A stretch of DNA of 64,000 nt from the NCBI GenBank assembly GCA_963825445.1, contig CAWGTM010000024.1, positions 434,001-498,000 on the forward strand, written 5' to 3'. Every line of letters begins with the position of its first letter. The stretch's first letter is position 1. Source of the stretch: Actinophytocola sp963825445. Its GTDB lineage: Bacteria > Actinomycetota > Actinomycetes > Mycobacteriales > Pseudonocardiaceae. The position numbers and the translations under genes were made by a program. This document shows, piece after piece, positions 15,214-23,616 of this stretch. The notes under the pieces were generated by a model that was given only the letters and a program-made list of their open reading frames with translations, did no database searches and was not told the DNA's origin.

Positions 15214-16190
15214 CCGAGTGGCTGGCATTGCCCGATCTGGCGTCGCGGCGGGTGGGCGGCGGCGTCGTGTGGGCGAACGACGAGCTGTTCGCCGAGCGGG
15301 AGAACCTGATCCGGCCGACGGAGCCGGTGTTCCAGCCGTCGACGTTCGGCCACAAAGGACAGATCTACGACGGGTGGGAGACCCGGCGGCGGCGCGACCA
15401 GGGCGACGACCAGGCGATCGTGCGACTGGGCATGCCCGGGGTGGTGCGCGGCGTGGTGGTGGACACGGCGTTCTTCACGGGTAACTACCCGCCTTTCTGC
15501 ACCGTCGAGGCCTGCGCGGCGGAGGGCTATCCGGCCCCTTCGGAGTTGACCGCCTGGGAGCCTCTGGTGCCGCGCGCCCCGCTGGCCGGCGACACGCGCA
15601 ACCTGTTCGAAGTGGCGTCCTCACGCCGATACACGCACGTGCGGCTGACCATCCACCCCGACGGTGGGGTGGCCCGTCTACGCGTACACGGCGAACCGGT
15701 GGCCGACCCACGTTTCCTGGACCTGTCCGCAATGGACCTGGCAGCCTTGGAGAACGGCGCGACGGTGGTCGGCTGCAGCAACATGTTCTACTCGTCGCCG
15801 TCGAACCTGATCTCGCCAGGCTTCGCGGCGGTGATGGGGGAGGGCTGGGAAACCGCCCGTCGTCGCGACAACGCCAACGACTGGGTGACGGTCCAACTGG
15901 CCGCTCCGGGCACGATCCGCCTGGCCGAACTGGACACCAGTCACTTCAAGGGAAACGCTCCGGGCTGGGCGTCGCTGACCGGCCTCACTTCCGCCGGCGA
16001 ATGGGCCGAACTGCTACCGCGCACCCGCTTGCAGCCAGACACTCGCCACCAGTTCCTGCTCGCGCCCCAGGTGGTGAGCCAGGTACGGCTGGACGTCTAC
16101 CCGGACGGCGGCATGGCGAGACTGCGCCTACACGGCTCAGCCACGGAGGAAGGCCGCGCGGGCCTAATCGCCCGGTGGGAGTCGCGGTAG
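15210..16190 (+). CDS. alc: Allantoicase
   Basis: Converts allantoate to ureidoglycolate and urea. The 326-residue protein is made of two homologous jelly-roll repeats. Repeat 1 contains NLIRPTEPVFQPSTFGHKGQ, YDGWETRRRR and VVDTAFFTGNYPP. Repeat 2 contains NLISPGFAAVMGEGWETARR and LDTSHFKGNAPG. Both repeats carry the WETxRR and DTxxFxGN blocks. The ATG at 15210 overlaps the allB stop. With aceB upstream, glyoxylate from ureidoglycolate can enter central metabolism. A urease or ureidoglycolate lyase gene is not in this window. Confidence 0.95.
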   Translation: MTEWLALPDLASRRVGGGVVWANDELFAERENLIRPTEPVFQPSTFGHKGQIYDGWETRRRRDQGDDQAIVRLGMPGVVRGVVVDTAFFTGNYPPFCTVEACAAEGYPAPSELTAWEPLVPRAPLAGDTRNLFEVASSRRYTHVRLTIHPDGGVARLRVHGEPVADPRFLDLSAMDLAALENGATVVGCSNMFYSSPSNLISPGFAAVMGEGWETARRRDNANDWVTVQLAAPGTIRLAELDTSHFKGNAPGWASLTGLTSAGEWAELLPRTRLQPDTRHQFLLAPQVVSQVRLDVYPDGGMARLRLHGSATEEGRAGLIARWESR

Positions 16191-16325
16191 CGGCCCTTTG
16201 ACCGAGCGAACGGTCCATTCGCTCGCACTGGTTGTCCACATCTTTTGCGGGACCCGAGCCGCAGTGAACCAAATGTGCTTGTCACGCACGTTTCCCGAGG
16301 TCCCGGATGCGGTACTCCGGCCAGC

Positions 16326-17822
16326 GTGCCCTTGATGATGTTGCGTCGCGTCAGACATGCCACCCGTCGGCTTCGGCGGGTCGGTCGCCTCGACCTCGAG
16401 TTGATGCGACGCAGCAGCGAACTGCCCCCGTCGCCGGTCGACCGCGGGATGCGCCACCTCGGACGTGCTGCCGACCGCAGCAAGATCTGGTTCACCATCG
16501 CCGCGCTGCTCGCCGCGCGCAAGGGTGCCACTAGGCGCGCCGGCCTGCGCGGGGTCGCGGCCATCAGCTTCGCCAGCTTCGCCGCGAGTCTCGTGGGCAA
16601 GCGGCTCTTCCCGCGCCGCCGGCCGGCCGCCGACCTGCTGCCCGTGGCACGCCGGATGTCGCGACGGCCCACGTCCTCCTCCTTCCCGTCCGGTCACTCC
16701 GCCTCGGCCGCCGCGTTCGCCGCGGCCGTCACCATGGAGCACCCGAAGGCCGGCGCGGCCGTCATCCCGCTGGCCGCGGCCGTCGCCTACTCGCGCGTCC
16801 ACACGGGCGTGCACTGGCCGACCGACGTGGTCGCCGGCTCGGCCATCGGCGTGGGCGCCGCCTACGCCACCCGGCACTGGTGGCCCCACCACCGCGACCT
16901 GCCGACCGGCGTCGACCAGCGGGTCACGGTCGCCGAGCTGGGTGACGGCGACGGGCTCGTGATCGTGGTCAACCCCGCGAGCGGTGCCGGCGGCAGCGAC
17001 GTGACCGAGGACGTCCACAAGGCCTGGCCGCTCGCCGACGTCATAGAGATGGGCGAGGACGTACCGGCCGAGCTGACCAAACGGATCGAGAACGAGACCG
17101 TGCGCGCGCTCGGCGCGGTGGGCGGCGACGGCACGGTGGCGTGCGTCGCCGAGGTCGCCGCCGACCACGGCCTGCCGCTCGTGGTCGTCCCGGCCGGCAC
17201 CCTCGACCACTTCGCCAGGGACGTCGGCGTCGCCACGCTCGAGGAGGCGCGGGCCGCCAGCCGTGTCGGCTCGGCCGTCCTGTCCGACGTGGGCGAAGTG
17301 GTGATCGAGGACCGCAGCGGCACGTCCGTGCGGCGCCGGTTCATCAACACCGCGGGCCTCGGCGGCTACCCGGAGACCGTGCGGCTACGGGAAAAGCTGG
17401 AGTCACGCTGGCCGAAGTGGGTGGCCACGCTCATCGCCACCACCCGGACGCTGCGCAGCGCGAAGCCCCTGCCGATCCTGGTGAACGGCCACCGCAGGCT
17501 CGTGTGGATGCTGTTCGTCGGCAACGGTGCCTACCAGCCGAAGGGGTTCGGCGCGGCGCGGCGACCCACGCTGACCTCCGGCCTGCTCGACGTGCGCTAC
17601 CTGCGCGCCGACCTGCCGTACTCGCGGCTGCGCTTCCTGGCGGCCACGCTCACCGGCACGCTCCACGCGAGCCACGTCTACCGGCACGCCGAGGTGGCGG
17701 AGGTGGAGGTCGTGCTCACCGACGGCGGCCGTCGCATCGCGCTGGACGGCGAGGTCGGACCGCTCGGTCGCCGGTTCGCCTTCCGCCTCCAGGAAGCCGC
17801 GCTGCCCGTCTACGTATCTTGA
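16326..17822 (+). CDS. Bifunctional PAP2 phosphatase / diacylglycerol kinase-like protein
   Basis: The N-terminal half is a membrane PAP2 phosphatase with the three signature motifs: KRLFPRRRP, SFPSGHSASA and SRVHTGVHWPTD. The C-terminal half is a soluble lipid-kinase domain with VIVVNPASGAGG and the GGDGT motif (AVGGDGTVACVAE), followed by PAGTLDHFARD. Fusion of a lipid phosphate phosphatase with a DAGK catalytic domain is known in actinomycetes and implies turnover of phosphatidate or a related isoprenoid/lipid phosphate at the membrane. The start is uncertain: GTG 16326 or ATG 16335 gives VPLMMLRRVRHA, and further in-frame codons lie upstream to 16245 without a clear ribosome-binding site. 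Confidence 0.88.
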   Translation: MPLMMLRRVRHATRRLRRVGRLDLELMRRSSELPPSPVDRGMRHLGRAADRSKIWFTIAALLAARKGATRRAGLRGVAAISFASFAASLVGKRLFPRRRPAADLLPVARRMSRRPTSSSFPSGHSASAAAFAAAVTMEHPKAGAAVIPLAAAVAYSRVHTGVHWPTDVVAGSAIGVGAAYATRHWWPHHRDLPTGVDQRVTVAELGDGDGLVIVVNPASGAGGSDVTEDVHKAWPLADVIEMGEDVPAELTKRIENETVRALGAVGGDGTVACVAEVAADHGLPLVVVPAGTLDHFARDVGVATLEEARAASRVGSAVLSDVGEVVIEDRSGTSVRRRFINTAGLGGYPETVRLREKLESRWPKWVATLIATTRTLRSAKPLPILVNGHRRLVWMLFVGNGAYQPKGFGAARRPTLTSGLLDVRYLRADLPYSRLRFLAATLTGTLHASHVYRHAEVAEVEVVLTDGGRRIALDGEVGPLGRRFAFRLQEAALPVYVS

Positions 17823-17854
17823 CTACTCGTTCCAGATAGCGCTACGGTTCCGGG

Positions 17855-18418
17855 GTGGCCAGAACCAAGGAGTTCGATCCGGACGTCGTCATCCGCGCGG
17901 CCATGGACCTGTTCTGGCGCAAGGGCTACGAGACCACGTCCATGCAGGACCTGGTCGACCACCTGGGCATCGGCCGGGGGAGCATCTACGCGACCTTCGG
18001 CAGCAAGCACGACCTGTTCCTCCTGGCACTCGACCGCTACGCCGAGGAGTCGGGCGACGGGATCCTCGAGCGGTTCGGCAAACCGGGGCCGGTGCTGCCG
18101 GCCGTCCGGGAGTTCATCCGCGGGGTGGCCGACGAGGCGTTGACCGAGCAAAAGGGTTGCCTCATCACGAACACGGCCGTCGAATGCTCGGCCGACCGGC
18201 CGATCGCCCGCCGCGTGGAGTCCAACTGGGACGGTCTGGAGACCGCCCTCACCGGCGCGCTCGTGCGTGCGCGTGCGCAGGGTGAGCTGTCGGGCGACCC
18301 TCGTGCGTTGGCCCGGTTCCTGGTCACGCTCATGCAGGGGATCAAGGTGACGGCCAGGGTGCCCGACGAGCGTCGCATGCGTGACGCGGTCGATCAGGCG
18401 TTGACGCTGCTCGCCTGA
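17855..18418 (+). CDS. TetR/AcrR-family regulator
   Basis: A 187-residue repressor with the TetR helix-turn-helix at residues 12-58 (RAAMDLFWRKGYETTSMQDL, LGIGRGSIYATFGSKHDLF). The C-terminal ligand domain includes QKGCLITNTAVECS, the pattern of the TetR_C subgroup around YcdC/ComR-like proteins. GTG 17855 follows the upstream gene by 32 bases. TCGTTCCAG in its own leader (17827-17835) is the inverted counterpart of CTGGAACGA upstream of the next gene, suggesting that it controls itself and the hydrolase. Confidence 0.9.
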   Translation: MARTKEFDPDVVIRAAMDLFWRKGYETTSMQDLVDHLGIGRGSIYATFGSKHDLFLLALDRYAEESGDGILERFGKPGPVLPAVREFIRGVADEALTEQKGCLITNTAVECSADRPIARRVESNWDGLETALTGALVRARAQGELSGDPRALARFLVTLMQGIKVTARVPDERRMRDAVDQALTLLA

Positions 18419-18443
18419 GTGGCGTTTTTTCGTGCTCAAATTC

Positions 18444-18459
18444 TGGAACGATCATTCAA
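18444..18459. promoter_or_regulatory. TetR-type operator candidate before the hydrolase gene
   Basis: TGGAACGATCATTCAA is an imperfect 16-bp dyad (6 of 8 pairs) 15 bases before the hydrolase ATG. CTGGAACGA within it matches the inverse of TCGTTCCAG in the TetR leader. The arrangement fits a shared operator; binding is inferred. Confidence 0.45.
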
Positions 18460-18474
18460 ATTAGGGAGATCTCG

Positions 18475-19425
18475 ATGCAACGACGGACGATCCTGGGCGC
18501 CACGGCGGCCGGCGGTCTGCTGGCAGCCACCGGCGGACTGGGCGGCGGACCGACGGAAGCCGTGGCGGAGCCCCGCGGGCTGCCCGGCGACTTCCGCCAC
18601 GGCTACGCGAACGTCAACGGCGTCCGGCTGCACTACGTGGCAGGCGGGCAGGGCGAGCCGCTCTTCCTGATCCCCGGCTGGCCCCGGACGTGGTGGGAGT
18701 TCCACAAGGTCATGGGCGACCTGGCCCGCACGCACCGGGTGATCGCGGTCGACATGCGCGGCATGGGCGACTCGGCCAAGCCGGAGGACGGCTACGACAA
18801 GAAGACGATGGCCGCCGACATCGCCGCGCTCGCCCACCGCCTCGGGCACCAGCGGATCGACGTCGTCGGGTCGGACATCGGCGCCATGGTCGCGTTCAGC
18901 CTCGCCGCCAACCACCCGGACCTCGTGCGCAGGGTCGCGCTGCTCGACGTGCCCCACCCGGAGGCCAGCATGTACGACCTGACCCTGCTGCCGAAGCCCG
19001 GCCAGCCGTTCCACCTGTGGTGGTTCGCGTTCAACCAGGTCCGCGGCCTGCCCGAACAGCTGATCGCCGGGCGGTCCCGCGCGCTGATCGACTACCTGTG
19101 CGAGCTGATCCTCGTCGACCAGGACACGGTGACCGACCGGGACCGCGACATCTACGCCCGCGCCTACAACACGCCGGAAGCCATCCGCGCGGGCAACGGC
19201 TGGTACCAGGCATTCGCACAGGACATCGTCGATGACGGAACCTACGCGCCGGTCGGCATGCCGTTGCTGGCACTCGCGGCCGCCGGCAACTACGAGTACC
19301 TGCGTGGGCTGCTCCCCACGAAGGCCGTGAACTCCGAGGTCCGGCTGATCGAGAACTCCGGCCACTACCTGGTGGAGGAGCAGCCGAAGGTCGTTCTCGA
19401 CCACCTGGTCCCGTTCCTGACCTAA
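18475..19425 (+). CDS. Secreted alpha/beta hydrolase, epoxide-hydrolase-like
   Basis: Residues 1-33 form an export signal beginning MQRRTILGATAAGG, with a twin-arginine-like RR and a following hydrophobic stretch. The alpha/beta-hydrolase core shows FLIPGWPRTWWEFHKV (oxyanion HG-x-P region), VDMRGMGDSAKP, the nucleophile elbow VGSDIGAMVAFSLA with aspartate at the nucleophile position, and the catalytic histidine in ENSGHYLVEEQP. Aspartate in GxDxG points to epoxide hydrolase or haloacetate dehalogenase chemistry rather than esterase. GGGAGA precedes the ATG. Its TAA stop coincides with the boundary of an IS-end-like sequence. Confidence 0.87.
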   Translation: MQRRTILGATAAGGLLAATGGLGGGPTEAVAEPRGLPGDFRHGYANVNGVRLHYVAGGQGEPLFLIPGWPRTWWEFHKVMGDLARTHRVIAVDMRGMGDSAKPEDGYDKKTMAADIAALAHRLGHQRIDVVGSDIGAMVAFSLAANHPDLVRRVALLDVPHPEASMYDLTLLPKPGQPFHLWWFAFNQVRGLPEQLIAGRSRALIDYLCELILVDQDTVTDRDRDIYARAYNTPEAIRAGNGWYQAFAQDIVDDGTYAPVGMPLLALAAAGNYEYLRGLLPTKAVNSEVRLIENSGHYLVEEQPKVVLDHLVPFLT

Positions 19426-19438
19426 GGGATGTCTCGTA
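19423..19438. mobile_element. Solo IS-end relic
   Basis: TAAGGGATGTCTCGTA matches the left end plus TA target of the complete IS at 45.9 kb (TAAGTGATGTCTCGTA) at 15 of 16 positions. The next 40 bases keep weak similarity to the IS interior (a GTTG/GTGATCAT region). No transposase reading frame remains. It appears to be the trace of a decayed or deleted copy. The hydrolase stop codon is formed by TA plus the first IS base. Confidence 0.5.
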
Positions 19439-19477
19439 GTCCGGTTCGGGTGGCGGGAGTTGGTTGACTCCGTGTGA

Positions 19478-19900
19478 TCATCTCCAGGAGATGTCGACAG
19501 CGGCTTCGTTGAAGAAGTGCGGCGAGTAGGTGACCAGTTCGGCGGCCTGCCTGATGGGTGTGGGCAGTTGCTCGAGAATGATCGGGACGGACGGGCTCGC
19601 GAGCCGCTTGTAGGGCCCGTGCCATATCGTCCAGTCATAGGTGAAGAATCCCCGCTGGGCCGTGGTGAGCCAGGACGAGAAGTCACCATCGTCGGGTAAA
19701 CAGACCTCTGCGGCCTTCCCGATCACCGGTAGCCGCGCGATCGCGTCCACTGCTCGGTCGACCAGCGACACATTCCGGAGCACGGCCTCGGGAACGGCGC
19801 CATAGCCAGCGCTGGTGAACATCGCCACCTGCTGCTGGTCGTCTACTGCCAGCCAGTCGAACTCGATACCCCACCGTGGGTGTTCCCTGGCCATTTCCAC
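19478..19900 (-). CDS. Hypothetical protein (140 aa)
   Basis: An uncharacterised soluble protein beginning MEMAREHPRWGIEFDWLAVD. It is rich in aromatics (WTIWHGPYKRL, FFTYDW) and has a central VLRNVSLVDRAVDAIARLP helix. The opening GIEFDWLAVDDQQQVAMFTSAGYG resembles small immunity-like or ankyrin-neighbour proteins of actinomycetes, but I cannot name a family. It lies alone, tail to tail with the hydrolase and close to the IS-end relic, so it may be an accessory gene. Confidence 0.65.
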   Translation of the reverse strand: MEMAREHPRWGIEFDWLAVDDQQQVAMFTSAGYGAVPEAVLRNVSLVDRAVDAIARLPVIGKAAEVCLPDDGDFSSWLTTAQRGFFTYDWTIWHGPYKRLASPSVPIILEQLPTPIRQAAELVTYSPHFFNEAAVDISWR

Positions 19901-19954
19901 GACCTCGATGTTACGAGGGGGAGGTGGGTCTGGGCCGGCGCGTTGGTCTCGCCT

Positions 19955-21190
19955 TCAGACCAGGAACGTGAAGAGAGGACTGTCCGGGGGCACCCGCTCG
20001 ATGGTGTGCGGGGCGGCCTCCATGCGTTTGAGCATGGGGGCCAGGCTCTCCGGCGTGCCGAGTTCGATGCCGACCAGCGCCGGGCCGGTCTCGCGGTTGT
20101 TGCGCTTCACGTACTCGAACAGCGTGATGTCGTCGTCGGGGCCGAGCACGTCGTCCAGGAAGCGGCGCAGCGCGCCCGGTTCCTGCGGGAACTCCACGAG
20201 GAAGTAGTGCTTGCGTCCCTCGAACACCAGGGCTCGCTCGACGATCTCCGCGTACCGGCTCACGTCGTTGTTGCCGCCGGACAGCACGCACACCACGGTC
20301 GACCCCGGCGCTAGCTCGAGCTGGCTCAGCGCGGCCGACGCGAGCGCGCCCGCCGGCTCGCTGATGATCCCGTCCGACTGGTACAGGTCCAGCATCTCCA
20401 CACAGATCTGGCCTTCGGGCACCGCCACCAGCCGCGGCCGGTGTGCCGCCGCGAGCGCGTGGGTGTGGGTGCCGACCTGGCGCACGGCGGCGCCGTCCAC
20501 GAACGGGTCGACCTCGGCCAGCGGCGCCGGGCCGCCGGCGTCGAGCGCGAACGCCATGCTCGCCGCGCCCAGCGGCTCCGCGCCGATCACCCGTTCGCCC
20601 GACCCGAGCCACGCGAGCGCGCCGGCCAGCAGACCACCGCCGCCCACCGGCACGACCAGCGCGTCCGGGGTCCGGCCGAGCTGCTCCACGATCTCCTTGG
20701 CGACCGTGCCCTGGCCGGCGATCGTGCGGGGGTCGTCGAACGCCGGGATCAGCACGGTGCCGGTGGCCTCGGCGTGGCTCCGGGCGGACGCGGCGGCGTC
20801 GTCGTAGGTGTCGCCCTCGACGACCACCTCGACGTGGCGCCCGCCGAGCGTGGCCACCCGGTCGCGCTTCTGCCGCGGCGTCGTCCGCGGCAGGTACACC
20901 CGCGCCCGCACGCCGAGCGAGGCACACGCGAACGCGACGCCCTGGCCGTGGTTGCCGGCACTCGCACACACCACGCCGCGCTCACGCTGGTCGGCGTCGA
21001 GGTCGCTCACGAAGTTGAACGCCCCGCGCCCCTTGTACGACCGGACGGTGTTCAGGTCCTCGCGCTTGAGCCACACGTCCAGGTCGTGGCGCGCGGACAG
21101 CCGCGCGTTGCGCTGCAGCGGGCTGGCCGGGATCACCCCGGCGAACCGCTCCGCCGCCGCCGCGACCTCCGCCGCGCTCACCATTCCCAT
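19955..21190 (-). CDS. ilvA: Threonine ammonia-lyase
   Basis: PLP enzyme of the biosynthetic/catabolic threonine deaminase family, 411 residues, making 2-oxobutanoate for isoleucine. The Schiff-base lysine lies in RSYKGRGAFNFVS, SAGNHGQGVAFAC is the substrate/PLP loop, and VPVGGGGLLAG is the glycine-rich phosphate loop. The C-terminal 80 residues (RKHYFLVEFPQEPGALRRFL) are an ACT-like regulatory domain. The start MGMVSAAEV is 2 bases from the end of the FhuF-like gene, so the two may be co-transcribed. Confidence 0.94.
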   Translation of the reverse strand: MGMVSAAEVAAAAERFAGVIPASPLQRNARLSARHDLDVWLKREDLNTVRSYKGRGAFNFVSDLDADQRERGVVCASAGNHGQGVAFACASLGVRARVYLPRTTPRQKRDRVATLGGRHVEVVVEGDTYDDAAASARSHAEATGTVLIPAFDDPRTIAGQGTVAKEIVEQLGRTPDALVVPVGGGGLLAGALAWLGSGERVIGAEPLGAASMAFALDAGGPAPLAEVDPFVDGAAVRQVGTHTHALAAAHRPRLVAVPEGQICVEMLDLYQSDGIISEPAGALASAALSQLELAPGSTVVCVLSGGNNDVSRYAEIVERALVFEGRKHYFLVEFPQEPGALRRFLDDVLGPDDDITLFEYVKRNNRETGPALVGIELGTPESLAPMLKRMEAAPHTIERVPPDSPLFTFLV

Positions 21191-21192
21191 GC

Positions 21193-21984
21193 TCAGAGGC
21201 TACGCAGGCGCCGCAGCCGCTCGTCCGGGTGCTGGCGCGGGCAGCTCGTGCACTTCTGCTGACCGGGTGCCTCGTAGATGAGGCAGCACGACGCCCGCCG
21301 AACCACGCGTCGCCCCGCCACCTCGACGTAGCGCGGCCGGGGGAGTCGCGAGTCGGCCGCCAGCTCCAGAGCGACGTCGGGGGAGCCACCCGCCCACAGC
21401 ACCCGGTTGGCGAGCGAGTCGGTGGCGATCGCCCACAACGTCGGTACGGACGCGCCGCTCGGCGCGGCGACCGCGTCGACACACATCTCGAGCACCGCGC
21501 CCAGTCGCTTCGGCAGCTCCGCACGGTCCACGGTGGACGCCGAACGCGCGTCGAGCACCCGGCCGTCCGGGTGCAGGAACAGCGTCAGCGAGGCGAGCGC
21601 GGGATCGGCGGCCGGCCCGCCGCGCACGTACGTTTCCGCAGGTGGGCCCAGCAGAACCGAACTCGCCGAGTACCACCACAGCACGCCGTTCGCCGCCCGG
21701 TCGGGCAGGCGGAAACGACGCGCGTTGGCGTCGAGTTGGGCGGCCAGCCAGTCCGGGTCGGTGACCGCGGCGGCCGGCACCGGCAGCAGTTCGGCGATGG
21801 GCGCGAGCGTAGTGGGCGAAACGTGCTCGTAACAGAAAGGCGCGCACAGTTCACCACCGCGAAACGTGCGGCGCGATCCTGCGAAACGTGCCTTCTCGAT
21901 GCTCCCTGCAAGTCCGAAATGGCCGGGTAGGCGGGGTAGTTCACGAGGAGGAAGTGTGGAAGGGAATACGGCCTGGTTGCTCAC
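21193..21984 (-). CDS. FhuF-like (2Fe-2S) ferric reductase
   Basis: The C-terminus carries the unusual Fe-S motif of siderophore ferric reductases: RRASCCLIYEAPGQQKCTSC, a CC-x10-C-x2-C arrangement. The rest is an all-soluble domain (SLTLFLHPDGRVLDARSAST and ALWAGGSPDV-like segments). The likely job is release of iron from imported siderophores. The start is unresolved. The frame is open to GTG 21984, but that would overlap the amt start and run through a triple GCGAAACGTGC repeat that looks regulatory, so the true start is probably nearer 21840. Confidence 0.75.
   Translation of the reverse strand: MSNQAVFPSTLPPRELPRLPGHFGLAGSIEKARFAGSRRTFRGGELCAPFCYEHVSPTTLAPIAELLPVPAAAVTDPDWLAAQLDANARRFRLPDRAANGVLWWYSASSVLLGPPAETYVRGGPAADPALASLTLFLHPDGRVLDARSASTVDRAELPKRLGAVLEMCVDAVAAPSGASVPTLWAIATDSLANRVLWAGGSPDVALELAADSRLPRPRYVEVAGRRVVRRASCCLIYEAPGQQKCTSCPRQHPDERLRRLRSL
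21816..21890. promoter_or_regulatory. Three GCGAAACGTGC repeats upstream of amt (possible GlnR region)
   Basis: GCGAAACGTGC occurs three times with the GAAAC cores at 21818, 21861 and 21883, spaced 43 and 22 bases. GAAAC is the b-site of the actinobacterial GlnR box, and TTCAC lies six bases before the second core as an a-site-like half. The cluster lies 70-140 bases upstream of the amt start, a normal activator position. GlnR control is an inference. Confidence 0.45.
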
Positions 21985-23281
21985 CAGTGCCGCCCTGGTG
22001 CTGTTGATGACGCCGGGTCTGGCGTTCTTCTACGGCGGCATGGTGCGCACGAAGAGCGTGCTGAACATGTTGATGATGTGTTTCGGGTCGATGGCCGTCG
22101 TCGGGGTGCTGTGGGTGATCTACGGCTACTCGATCACGTTCGGCGACGACGTGGTCGGCGGCCTCTTCGGTGACGTCAGCCAGTACCTCGGCCTCTCCGG
22201 TCTCATCGGCGCGGAGGACGCGCTGACCACCACGGGCTTCGTGGCGTTCCAGGGCATGTTCGCGATCATCACGGTCGCGCTGATCGCCGGCGCGATCGCC
22301 GACCGGGCGCGGTTCGGCGCCTGGCTGGTGTTCGCCGGCATCTGGGCGACGCTCGTCTACTTCCCGGTGGCGCACTGGGTCTTCGACTTCAGCAACGACG
22401 CCGGACACGTCGGCGGCTGGATCGCCAACAACCTGGTGGCGTTCGACTTCGCGGGCGGCACGGCCGTCCACATCAACGCCGGTGCCGCGGCCCTGGCCCT
22501 CGCGTTCGTGCTCGGCAAGCGCCGCGGCTGGCCGCGCGAGCCGATGAAGCCGCACAACCTGCCGTTCGTGATGCTCGGCGCCGGTCTGCTGTGGTTCGGC
22601 TGGTTCGGCTTCAACGCCGGCTCCGCGCTCGGTGCCAACGGACTGGCGGGCCTCGCGTTCGTCAACACCCTCACCGCCACCTGCGCGGCGATCCTCGGCT
22701 GGCTGCTCATCGAGCGCATCCGCGACGGGCACGCCACCAGCCTCGGTGCCGCGTCCGGTGTGGTCGCCGGTCTGGTGGCCATCACCCCGGCGTGTGCGTT
22801 CGTCGACACCTGGGGCGCGCTGCTCATCGGTGTCCTGGCCGGCGGGTTCTGCGCACTCGCGGTCAGCCTGAAGTACAAGTTCGGCTACGACGACTCGCTC
22901 GACGTGGTCGGCGTCCACCTGATCGGTGGACTGTGGGGCACGCTCGCCATCGGCCTGTTCCAGACCACCTACGTCAACGACACGGGCGTCAACGGCCTGT
23001 TCTACGGCGGCGGACTCGGACAGTTGGGCAAGCAGGCGATCGGTGCGGGAGCGGTCCTCGCGTACTCGTTCGTGGCGACGCTCATCATCGGCTACGCGAT
23101 CAAGGCGACAATGGGCTTCCGGATCGACGACGAGGCCGAGGCGACCGGGATCGACGAGGCCGAGCACGCGGAGAGCGCGTACGAGTTCTCCGGGCTGCGC
23201 AGCGGGACGTCCTCGATCTCCAGGGCCGCGGACGCTCTTGCCGACGGCAAGGTTTCGAGTAAGGAAGGCGCGACGCCATGA
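21956..23281 (+). CDS. amt: Ammonium transporter
   Basis: Eleven-helix Amt/Rh channel of 441 residues. It begins VEGNTAWLLTSAALVLLMTP and shows FFYGGMVRTKSVLNM. Both pore histidines are present (AVHINAGAAALAL and GVHLIGGLWGT). The cytoplasmic C-terminal tail (FRIDDEAEATGIDEAEH) matches the region contacted by PII. GTG 21956 is chosen because CGAGGAGG ends five bases before it; a longer frame upstream lacks a signal for initiation. It overlaps glnB by ATGA, giving the conserved amt-glnB-glnD order. Confidence 0.95.
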   Translation: MEGNTAWLLTSAALVLLMTPGLAFFYGGMVRTKSVLNMLMMCFGSMAVVGVLWVIYGYSITFGDDVVGGLFGDVSQYLGLSGLIGAEDALTTTGFVAFQGMFAIITVALIAGAIADRARFGAWLVFAGIWATLVYFPVAHWVFDFSNDAGHVGGWIANNLVAFDFAGGTAVHINAGAAALALAFVLGKRRGWPREPMKPHNLPFVMLGAGLLWFGWFGFNAGSALGANGLAGLAFVNTLTATCAAILGWLLIERIRDGHATSLGAASGVVAGLVAITPACAFVDTWGALLIGVLAGGFCALAVSLKYKFGYDDSLDVVGVHLIGGLWGTLAIGLFQTTYVNDTGVNGLFYGGGLGQLGKQAIGAGAVLAYSFVATLIIGYAIKATMGFRIDDEAEATGIDEAEHAESAYEFSGLRSGTSSISRAADALADGKVSSKEGATP

Positions 23282-23616
23282 AGCTGGTAACGGCCATCAT
23301 CAAGCCGTTCACCCTCGACGACGTGAAGGCAGCGCTGGAGCAGGTGGGCGTGCTGGGCATGACGGTCAGCGAGGTCCAGGGCTACGGCCGCCAGAAGGGT
23401 CACACCGAGGTCTACCGCGGTGCCGAGTACTCGGTCGACTTCGTGCCGAAGGTGCGGGTCGAGGTCCTGATCGACGACGCCCTGGGCGACAAGGTGGTGG
23501 AGGCGGTGGTCGAGGCGGCCCGCACCGGCAAGATCGGTGACGGCAAGGTCTGGGTCACGCCGGTGGACACCGTGGTCAGGGTGCGCACCGGAGAGCGCGG
23601 CACCGACGCCCTGTAA
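23278..23616 (+). CDS. glnB: Nitrogen regulatory protein P-II
   Basis: Trimeric PII signal protein of 112 residues. The T-loop is intact with the modified tyrosine in KGHTEVYRGAEY (Tyr51). The B-loop reads RTGKIGDGKVWV and the C-loop VRVRTGERG. PII binds ATP, ADP and 2-oxoglutarate and gates Amt. In actinobacteria Tyr51 is adenylylated, not uridylylated, by the GlnD homologue encoded next. It could equally be named glnK because of the amt linkage. Confidence 0.96.
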   Translation: MKLVTAIIKPFTLDDVKAALEQVGVLGMTVSEVQGYGRQKGHTEVYRGAEYSVDFVPKVRVEVLIDDALGDKVVEAVVEAARTGKIGDGKVWVTPVDTVVRVRTGERGTDAL

